Source: Candidatus Taylorbacteria bacterium RIFCSPLOWO2_01_FULL_50_130 (GTDB taxonomy: Bacteria; Patescibacteriota; Minisyncoccia; Phycocordibacterales; UBA10002). From it: a DNA stretch of 9,442 nucleotides. The DNA lies in contig MHSB01000033.1 in assembly GCA_001821155.1 (NCBI GenBank), positions 1 through 9,442 of the forward strand. The letters are read 5' to 3'. Below, piece by piece: positions 5,029 to 9,442 of this stretch; within the stretch, counting starts at the first letter, position 1, and every line of letters starts with the position of its first letter. Both the position numbers and the translations under genes were made by a program. Under the pieces are notes generated by a model. That model was not told the DNA's origin, made no database searches, and worked only from the letters and a program-made list of their open reading frames with translations.

Positions 5029-5724
5029 ATGCCGATACATAAAGACCTAAACCATAACTTCTTTAAGGAGTGGACACCAGAGATGGCTTATGTCCTCGGT
5101 TTCTTTGCAGCTGACGGCACTATGATTAAAAACAATAGAGGAGCTCACTTTATTGAGTTTCATATCACCGATCGTATAGTATTATCGCGTATTCGAGATG
5201 TACTTGGCTCAAACCACAAAATATCTTTGCGTCCGAAGAAAAAATCCACACACAGGTTAGGATACCGATTGCAGATTGGAAGTAAGAAGATGTATGCCGA
5301 TCTATCGGTATTAGGATTTACCCCCAACAAAAGCAAATCAGTTACATTTCCGGCTGTTCCCGTTTCTCTTGTCGGTGATTTTGTCCGTGGATATTTTGAT
5401 GGGGATGGCTGCGTATATTTTAAGCTACATAAAGTTGGCGACAGAAAGAAACCTCGGTGGATCTTCACCACCAGATTTACTTCGGGATGTAAACAATTTC
5501 TTGTTGATTTGTTGTCTGTCTTAAGAAGCATGAAGCTTCAAAAAGGTTTTATTACCTCAAAAAATGGGAGCTATGATTTGGTATTTAGCCATAAAGACAG
5601 TGTTGCTTTATGCTATCTTATGTATAATAATGTTTCTCGTAATCTTTTCTTACCTAGAAAATTCAGGAGATTTAGGAAAGCCCTGCGTATTCTTTTTGGG
5701 AAGAAGGTAAAAATGCGGCTGTAG
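5029..5724 (+). CDS. LAGLIDADG homing endonuclease
   Basis: The 231-aa protein has the two LAGLIDADG helices of a single-chain enzyme: MAYVLGFFAADG (residues 19-30, acidic residue D29) and FVRGYFDGDG (118-127, D126). They are followed by the beta-rich DNA-binding halves (IEFHITDRIVLSRIRDVLG; RFTSGCKQFLVDLLSVLRSM). Such enzymes cut a long target and spread their gene or host intron by repair copying. It is not inside a recognisable intron: its TAG stop (5722-5724) is within tRNA-Asp, and the last codons overlap the tRNA acceptor stem. Its target may be a tRNA gene, perhaps tRNA-Asp itself or an intronless tRNA-fMet; this is inference. No Shine-Dalgarno; a promoter-like TGCTATACT ends 6 bases before the ATG. 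Confidence 0.9.
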   Translation: MPIHKDLNHNFFKEWTPEMAYVLGFFAADGTMIKNNRGAHFIEFHITDRIVLSRIRDVLGSNHKISLRPKKKSTHRLGYRLQIGSKKMYADLSVLGFTPNKSKSVTFPAVPVSLVGDFVRGYFDGDGCVYFKLHKVGDRKKPRWIFTTRFTSGCKQFLVDLLSVLRSMKLQKGFITSKNGSYDLVFSHKDSVALCYLMYNNVSRNLFLPRKFRRFRKALRILFGKKVKMRL

Positions 5725-5788
5725 CTTAGTTGGTTAAAGCGCCGTCCTGTCACGACGGAGACCGCCGGTTCAAATCCGGTCAGCCGCG
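5715..5788 (+). tRNA. tRNA-Asp (GTC)
   Basis: Acceptor GCGGCTG/CAGCCGC, D-stem GCTT/AAGC, anticodon stem CCGTC/GACGG around loop CTGTCAC (anticodon GTC at 5749-5751), T-arm GCCGG-TTCAAAT-CCGGT, discriminator G73 as usual for Asp. CCA is not encoded. The 5' end overlaps the last codons and stop of the upstream homing endonuclease, so both share a transcript or the tRNA is processed out of it. No intron. Confidence 0.95.
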
Positions 5789-5826
5789 CATCGAATTCAT
5801 ACACGAGCATTATTGTTTTTGTTCTC

Positions 5827-6297
5827 ATGGAAATAGCGCCACACCGAGGTACAAGACACGCAAAGATTACTGGTGATTTTGCGGAACACCTTGTTTTGTA
5901 TTGGTTATCTAAACACGGCTTCGAATGTGCGAGAGTTGACCATACCGGCATTGATTTAATTGCAAGTAAAGGGAGTAAGTTTATTGGCATATCAGTAAAA
6001 TCTCGGAGCCGCTTCGGAAAAGATGAAAGTGATAGCGTATCAATTCCTAAAGAAAATTTTAAAAAGGCCAAGGTCGCGTGTTTGGCCTTTCACTGTACCC
6101 CATATTTCGCAATTGTTGTGGATAACGGCGTAGATAAGTTTCGTGTTTACCTAATGTCCATGGAAACCTTGCTTAGAATTTCTCCTTTGAAAAAGAGTGG
6201 AGTCAATTGGAACATGAGGCAAAATTTCTTGACCAAGTACCTTGGTGATAAAGAAGTCTCATATTTTGAGATGAGCTACCAAACGATTCGATGGTAA
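5827..6297 (+). CDS. PD-(D/E)XK-like nuclease of unknown target
   Basis: The 156-aa protein has the core order of small PD-(D/E)XK enzymes: helix GDFAEHLVLYWLSKHGFECAR (E20), D43 in HTGIDLIA, then a strand GISVKSRSR (S56-V57-K58). The usual D/E two residues before Lys is Ser here, a variant that may weaken or relocate metal binding. It starts 38 bases after tRNA-Asp, beside an intron-bearing tRNA and a homing endonuclease. Known precedent: I-Ssp6803I, a PD-(D/E)XK homing endonuclease of similar size, is encoded in a cyanobacterial tRNA-fMet group I intron; no homology beyond the fold signature is claimed. A stand-alone resolvase- or restriction-like role is also possible. No Shine-Dalgarno is visible. 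Confidence 0.75.
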   Translation: MEIAPHRGTRHAKITGDFAEHLVLYWLSKHGFECARVDHTGIDLIASKGSKFIGISVKSRSRFGKDESDSVSIPKENFKKAKVACLAFHCTPYFAIVVDNGVDKFRVYLMSMETLLRISPLKKSGVNWNMRQNFLTKYLGDKEVSYFEMSYQTIRW

Positions 6298-6316
6298 AGT
6301 GTAAGCGTACAAAAAG

Positions 6317-6345
6317 TTGTATTCTATGTTAAGATATGCTATATT
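6317..6345 (+). promoter_or_regulatory. Promoter of the structured leader and HD-zeta operon
   Basis: TTGTAT (6317-6322), exactly 17 bases, then TATATT (6340-6345) with an extended TGC before it. Transcription would start near 6352, about 240 bases before the first start codon, so a long untranslated leader is made. Confidence 0.7.
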
Positions 6346-6351
6346 TGAAGA

Positions 6352-6591
6352 GTAGTTCGTTGAGTTATCAAAACTGTAGTCCGTGCAGGTAATTCGGACC
6401 GTTTATGTCTCCCGAAAGGGTAGGTGACTTGGGAAATCTGCGAGGAGCCACAAGACATACATGACTAACCATTTAAAGCGGTTGGGAGATTTCATTGAGC
6501 CAGTCGGGCTTGATTAAATCTCCTAGTCGCTTTTTTGTTTGTCTGTCGGCAACGGAAGCTCTGGGAGCACTAGCAGATAGCAAACAAAAAT
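6352..6591 (+). ncRNA. Structured leader RNA, candidate cis-regulator or small RNA
   Basis: About 240 bases without a coding frame lie between a good promoter and the 92-aa gene. In order: GTCCG/CGGAC hairpin (6380-6404 region), TATGTCT/AGACATA closing a multi-stem domain (6404-6459), a 17-bp terminator hairpin (6476-6532) with U-run, and a last helix in which the terminator U-run and GTTTG (6533-6541) pair with CAAACAAAA (6581-6589) directly before ATG 6592. AAATCT at 6434-6439 can compete with the terminator for AGATTT (6487-6492), the arrangement of a switch. No known riboswitch class is recognised. It could also be an independent small RNA with limited readthrough, as in type III toxin-antitoxin loci. 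Confidence 0.6.
6476..6536 (+). terminator. Strong intrinsic terminator within the leader RNA
   Basis: AAGCGGTTGGGAGATTT (6476-6492) pairs along 17 positions, wobble included, with AAATCTCCTAGTCGCTT (6516-6532). An inner stem GAGCC/GGCTT (6497-6511) lies above an internal loop, and TTTTTT spans 6531-6536. It stands 55 bases before the first gene of the operon, so it acts as an attenuator or as the end of a small RNA. Confidence 0.85.
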
Positions 6592-6870
6592 ATGAAGCAA
6601 TTAAAAGTACAATGGTCCAATGATGCGGTTCACAAAGTACCGATTAGAAAGGAAAACAGCGCGGAGGGGCTTGTTCAATACAGAGGTGAGTTATGGTGGA
6701 TCAAACTAACTGGTAATAATCGGCTCGTAGAAGTTATACAGCATGACGGAACGCGTCGAAATGTGGAGATGTGTTGGGGGTACTTTCTTGAGATAATGTA
6801 CAGTGGCCGCGTCATCAACGAAGCACTCCCCTCTCGAGAGGAATTAACAGCATTAAGAGCATCAGCATAA
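6592..6870 (+). CDS. 92-residue protein of unknown function preceding HD-zeta
   Basis: No family is recognised. The sequence alternates charged and hydrophobic residues in its first 60 positions (GELWWIKLTGNNRLVEVIQHDGTRRNVEM), suggesting a small beta-barrel, then a short helical tail (SREELTALRASA). It has two adjacent Trp (W35-W36). It is the first gene after the attenuator and sits 53 bases before the annotated start of the HD-zeta gene, probably in one operon. Its size and position resemble an antitoxin beside a toxin; the epsilon antitoxin of zeta is also about 90 aa but is an all-helical bundle, so it would not be a homologue. The function is open. Confidence 0.7.
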   Translation: MKQLKVQWSNDAVHKVPIRKENSAEGLVQYRGELWWIKLTGNNRLVEVIQHDGTRRNVEMCWGYFLEIMYSGRVINEALPSREELTALRASA

Positions 6871-6923
6871 TATACACTAAAAAAATTAAGGACGCTATTA
6901 AATTCGCTACAAAAACCCATGAG

Positions 6924-7982
6924 GTGTATCAAAAGCAGACACGCAAAGGGAAAGATATACCCTACATCACCCACCCACTTACTGTCGGGCTCATCTTGTC
7001 TCTAGCAGGAGGTAGTGAGGACATTATCATCGCGGGCATTCTTCATGACACTATTGAAGATAGTACCGCTGAAAAGAAGGTGACACCGGAAATGCTCACT
7101 GAAAGGTTTGGACAGAATGTGTCCAATCTAGTCTTGAGCGTAACCGAACAGAATAAAGCACTGCCATGGGAAGAGAGGAAGAAGGAGGCCCTGAAACACA
7201 TTAAGACTTTCTCCTACGATTCACTTCTCGTTAAGTCAGCAGATACTATTGGAAACGTTTCGGAGCTGCTTGATGACTATGAAAGGGATGGGGGAAAGAC
7301 TCTCACACGGTTCAATGCGCCAGAGAAAATGATCAAAAATTATCTTGAAGTTATCAGAGCTATTCTAGGGTGTTGGTCCGAGAGCCCTTTGGCTAGTGAA
7401 TTGGAAAGCATAAAAACGGGGCTTGAAAATATGGAAAACTCTCAACAAAAAACCGTTCAGCCTAGTGGAGATGAATTTGTTAAACTTGGCGAAATTGCAA
7501 AGCGGTTTTGGGAAAGAGGAATTTCTGCAAATCCACCAAAGTTTGTTGTGTTTATGGGTGGGGTTGGTTCTGGAAAGACGACAATTCGCAGGGAAAAATT
7601 CTCAGAGGGCTATGTAAATTTTGACGCGGGAGAAATTAATAATTATTCCGAAAAGGAATTCGGGAAGGATAATCCAAAATTAGAGAGTCTTACAACATGG
7701 GTATGCGGTACAATTTTAGAAAAAAGCATAAATGAAAGGAAAAATATTGTGATAGAGATTATTGGAGATAGTAAAGAAGTTATCACTCCAGTTATAGACA
7801 AGATGATAGAAATTGGGTACAAGGTTGAGCTGATCCCAGTTTATTGTGGTGTAGAAGTTGCCTATGTTCGTCATCTCAATGCTGTTAAAGAAGATAAGGA
7901 ATATTTATCATCTTATTTTACGCAAGAGGCTACTCTATATTTCTTCTATCAACTGCTTCAACTAGGTAAAATGAGGCCGTAG
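6924..7982 (+). CDS. HD-domain phosphohydrolase fused to a zeta-toxin-like kinase
   Basis: Residues 7-125 match the HD domain of RelA/SpoT-type hydrolases: RKGKDIPYITHP (H17), AGILHDTIED (H41-D42) and VKSADTIGN (D107) supply the four metal ligands. After a linker, KFVVFMGGVGSGKTTIRREKF (from residue 206) is a P-loop kinase start (Walker A 212-219), followed by VNFDAGE and NIVIEIIGDS, in the style of zeta toxins, which phosphorylate UDP-GlcNAc. No (p)ppGpp synthetase domain is present. The GTG start truncates the first HD helix: the frame is open upstream to 6792 and encodes KDAIKFATKTHE in the expected place, so the true start is probably upstream with a non-standard codon (for example ATT 6885). 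The TAG stop lies inside a hairpin repeat, so the C-terminus may be clipped. Confidence 0.8.
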   Translation: MYQKQTRKGKDIPYITHPLTVGLILSLAGGSEDIIIAGILHDTIEDSTAEKKVTPEMLTERFGQNVSNLVLSVTEQNKALPWEERKKEALKHIKTFSYDSLLVKSADTIGNVSELLDDYERDGGKTLTRFNAPEKMIKNYLEVIRAILGCWSESPLASELESIKTGLENMENSQQKTVQPSGDEFVKLGEIAKRFWERGISANPPKFVVFMGGVGSGKTTIRREKFSEGYVNFDAGEINNYSEKEFGKDNPKLESLTTWVCGTILEKSINERKNIVIEIIGDSKEVITPVIDKMIEIGYKVELIPVYCGVEVAYVRHLNAVKEDKEYLSSYFTQEATLYFFYQLLQLGKMRP

Positions 7983-8020
7983 AAATTGCTACGCCCGACG
8001 GGATGTGGAACTGTGAGATT
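7975..8020 (+). repeat. 46-nt hairpin repeat, copy 1
   Basis: GGCCGTAG-AAATTG-CTACG..CC hairpin followed by CGACGGGA, GAACT and GAGATT. It aligns without gaps to 8920-8965 with 37 of 46 bases identical. It contains the TAG stop of the HD-zeta gene (7980-7982). A promoter-like sequence follows about 43 bases later. Confidence 0.75.
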
Positions 8021-8063
8021 GCTTTTACCAACCTTAGTAGAGGGGGCTGTGGACAGCGTGGCA

Positions 8064-8091
8064 TTGATTTTTTGACACATTCCTGTATACT
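8064..8091 (+). promoter_or_regulatory. Candidate promoter upstream of the NYN gene
   Basis: TTGATT (8064-8069), 16-bp spacer, TATACT (8086-8091). A perfect TTGACA at 8072 is too close to this -10 to serve it. The same TTGACACAT string begins the promoter at 9000. Confidence 0.4.
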
Positions 8092-8104
8092 ATCCCCATA
8101 AGTC

Positions 8105-8139
8105 ACCCGCGCCTCGCAAGAGTGTGCGGGTTTCTATTT
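8105..8139 (+). terminator. Possible terminator or attenuator hairpin before the NYN gene
   Basis: ACCCGC (8105-8110) pairs with GCGGGT (8126-8131), with an inner CTC-GCAA-GAG stem-loop carrying a GNRA tetraloop, followed by TTCTATTT. The U-tract is broken, so termination would be weak. Confidence 0.4.
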
Positions 8140-8143
8140 GGGG

Positions 8144-8149
8144 TATAAT
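8144..8149 (+). promoter_or_regulatory. Consensus -10 box directly before the NYN start
   Basis: TATAAT ends 6 bases before ATG 8156, which would give a leaderless mRNA, as seen for the genes at 5029 and 9035. No good -35 is present. Confidence 0.4.
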
Positions 8150-8155
8150 CGGGGT

Positions 8156-8841
8156 ATGGAAAGGATTTCTCTGTGCATAGATGGCGGTAATTTTACCATC
8201 TGGTAATAAAGAAACTCGGCATTGAGGAGAACCAGTTTGATTTTGACGCTTTTGCTCACCTGCTCATCAATGGCCGCACTGCCAGTGAAGGTTGCAAACG
8301 ATTTTACAAGGGCTCGGTTCGTGAAAAGGAAGGGGACATGCGAAGCAAGGAGCTCATGTCCAGGCAAACCAAGCTCTTTACCACTTTGAAAAAGAGCGGG
8401 TGGGATATAAAGACGAGCAAGCTCCGGACGAGGGTAGAGGAACTGGTAGTTGATAGTCGTGTACTTGAGTATCAGAAGCTCAAGAAGATAGGTATTGAGA
8501 AAATACATACTGAAAGAATGAGAGAGAAAGGTATAGACGTGAAAATCGCGACGGACCTCCTGGTCGGCGCTTTTGATGACAAGTACGATACCGCCATTGT
8601 GGTAAGCTCGGATGCTGACCTCGTACCAGCGATAGATTGGGTGCGGAACAGAAAGAAAAAGAAGGTTGAATACATCGGGTTCTCTATTCCCGATATGGTA
8701 AGCCCAGAGAAATCAACAAAACCGTTGATGATGATGTTCAGTAAGACCGATGTTCAGCGAGTGTTCTCCGATGCTGAAATGCGAAAGTTCATCAAGCCGC
8801 CCGAAAGCACCCTTTTCTCTCAAATGAGCAAAGGAATATAG
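8156..8841 (+). CDS. NYN-domain (LabA/DUF88-like) RNase, frameshifted near the N-terminus
   Basis: From ATG 8156 the frame reads MERISLCIDGGNF and then breaks; adding one T to the run at 8191-8194 restores FYHLVIKKLGIEENQFDFDAF and an unbroken frame to TAG 8841 (228 aa). The domain carries the acidic residues of NYN/PIN-like nucleases: the first strand CIDGGN, KGIDVKIATDLL, and VVSSDADLVPAI before the RNRKKKKVEYIGF strand. These enzymes cut RNA with a metal-ion centre. As written, only the part from ATG 8338 (167 aa) could be made, lacking the first catalytic Asp. Either the homopolymer lost a base in sequencing or the gene is inactivated. It lies between two hairpin repeats, with its own possible promoter. 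Confidence 0.8.
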
Positions 8842-8919
8842 ATTGTCGCATCATTCCTATCCTCAAACGCAGTTCCAACATCGTCCACTAGTCCGCGCAA
8901 ATTTTAGAACGATATTTTG

Positions 8920-8965
8920 GGCCGTAGAAACATCTACGGCCGACGGGACCTTGAACTACGAGATT
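8920..8965 (+). repeat. 46-nt hairpin repeat, copy 2
   Basis: Perfect 9-bp hairpin GGCCGTAGA-AACA-TCTACGGCC, then GACGGGA, TTGAACT and GAGATT. It matches copy 1 without gaps. It lies 79 bases after the NYN stop and 35 bases before the promoter of the RelB-like gene. Confidence 0.75.
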
Positions 8966-8999
8966 CATGCTCCGCATTCTATCCACAGGTAGGCCTCTC

Positions 9000-9027
9000 T
9001 TGACACATGAATTACATCGTATATACT
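9000..9027 (+). promoter_or_regulatory. Promoter of the RelB/RelE-like operon
   Basis: Consensus TTGACA (9000-9005), 16-bp spacer, TATACT (9022-9027). The -10 ends 7 bases before ATG 9035, so the transcript is probably leaderless. Confidence 0.8.
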
Positions 9028-9034
9028 TTGTAGC

Positions 9035-9307
9035 ATGAAGACGGTAACGAGTATAAAGCTTGATAAACAGGTAAAAGAAGAAGCTGGCAAGCTGGCGTCC
9101 CGGATGGGACTCAATTTAAGCTCAGTGGTGAACGCCACACTGAAGAGATTTGTCATGGAGCGCAGAGTGGTCTTTTCTCTCGCACCGGAATTTAACGTGA
9201 AAACCAAGCGCGAGATTTTAAAGATGAGACGCGATGTGAAGCAAAAGAAAGATATTGTTGGACCCTTCGATTCCTTTGAAGATTTGAAGACCTCCTTGAT
9301 GAAGTAA
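9035..9307 (+). CDS. RelB/DinJ-like antitoxin (ribbon-helix-helix)
   Basis: The 90-aa protein begins with a beta strand and two helices typical of ribbon-helix-helix DNA binders (VTSIKLDKQVKEEAGKLA, then GLNLSSVVNATLKRFV), as in RelB/DinJ antitoxins. The C-terminal part (about 50-90, charged, ending FDSFEDLKTSLMK) would wrap the toxin. The partner toxin starts 9 bases after the stop. Antitoxins of this group bind the operon promoter with their toxin, so autoregulation is expected; no clear operator palindrome is visible at 9000-9034. The strong promoter places the start codon almost at the transcription start. Confidence 0.85.
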   Translation: MKTVTSIKLDKQVKEEAGKLASRMGLNLSSVVNATLKRFVMERRVVFSLAPEFNVKTKREILKMRRDVKQKKDIVGPFDSFEDLKTSLMK

Positions 9308-9316
9308 CTGCGTTCT

Positions 9317-9442
9317 ATGCACATTGCGTATCACCGGAATTTCAAGAAGACATTGCGAAAGCAGCCACAAAAAATTCAGAAGAGATTTTTGACGGCGTTA
9401 CGAATCTTTGTAGCAGATCAGTTTCACTACTCCTTGAACAAC
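9317..9442 (+). CDS. RelE/YafQ-like toxin, N-terminal part (runs off the window)
   Basis: From ATG 9317 an open frame of 42 codons runs to the window end: MHIAYHRNFKKTLRKQP, then QKIQKRFLTALRIFVAD and FHYSLNN. The pattern of a beta strand, F-K-K-x-x-K-x-P, K-I-Q-x-x-F helix and a late F-x-x-x-L-N-N matches RelE/YafQ/YoeB-superfamily mRNA interferases, which cut mRNA on the ribosome. The catalytic C-terminal half is outside the window. It is 9 bases after the antitoxin stop and clearly the same operon. Confidence 0.8.
   Translation, partial: MHIAYHRNFKKTLRKQPQKIQKRFLTALRIFVADQFHYSLNN

Noticed and set aside
5613..6071. Minus-strand frame across tRNA-Asp
   Set aside because: It is a shadow of the tRNA and of the flanking nuclease genes; both plus-strand genes have clear motifs.
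4265..6374. 13-base match GAGTTATCAAAAC in the group I intron (4265-4277) and the leader RNA (6362-6374)
   Set aside because: Opposite orientation relative to each RNA and no flanking similarity; likely chance, though worth noting if the leader proves intron-derived.
6352..6591. Leader RNA as a group I intron, tmRNA, SRP RNA or RNase P RNA
   Set aside because: None of the conserved core strings of those RNAs is present.
6592..6870. 92-aa protein as an epsilon-type antitoxin
   Set aside because: Size and position fit, but the sequence looks beta-rich rather than a three-helix bundle.
7975..8965. Hairpin GTAG-AAATTG-CTAC resembles the stem of Cas12a CRISPR repeats
   Set aside because: Only two copies nearly 1 kb apart, no regular spacers and no cas genes; the conserved part extends well beyond the hairpin.

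Overview
The window looks like a chromosomal piece from a small-genome bacterium of the Candidate Phyla Radiation, probably Parcubacteria-like. This is inferred from a gatC-gatA core beside the end of ligA, a collagen-like surface protein of a type common in that group, a tRNA group I intron, many short AT-rich dispersed repeats, and almost no Shine-Dalgarno sequences. No marker gene settles the taxonomy.

Layout. Positions 1-2849 are housekeeping: the last codons of ligA, a 410-base gap with a terminator, gatC, gatA (carrying two in-frame repeat-like inserts) and a one-helix membrane protein with a HEPN-like RNKIAH motif. Positions 2850-4050 are a mobile-element zone: a 164-bp MITE with TA target duplication, a reverse-strand collagen-like gene broken by an in-frame TGA, and a 98-bp MITE with a 5-bp target duplication. 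Positions 4050-6300 are a tRNA/endonuclease cluster: initiator tRNA-Met with a group I intron (reverse strand), a tRNA-like gene split by a complete tRNA-Met(CAT), a small membrane protein, a LAGLIDADG homing endonuclease whose stop lies inside tRNA-Asp(GTC), and a PD-(D/E)XK-like nuclease. Positions 6300-9442 are an accessory island of toxin-antitoxin character: a promoter and about 240-nt structured leader with a 17-bp intrinsic terminator, a 92-aa unknown protein, an HD-phosphohydrolase/zeta-type kinase fusion, a frameshifted NYN-domain RNase-like protein, and a RelB-like antitoxin followed by the start of a RelE/YafQ-like toxin.

Two copies of a 46-nt hairpin repeat (37/46 identical, no gaps) lie after the HD-zeta gene and after the NYN gene. 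Each is followed by a promoter, so the last third reads as cassettes of gene, repeat and promoter. The strongest candidates for something undescribed are the leader RNA plus 92-aa protein plus HD-zeta operon, the hairpin-repeat cassette layout, and the tRNA nested inside another tRNA. All functions are read from sequence motifs only; no searches were run.
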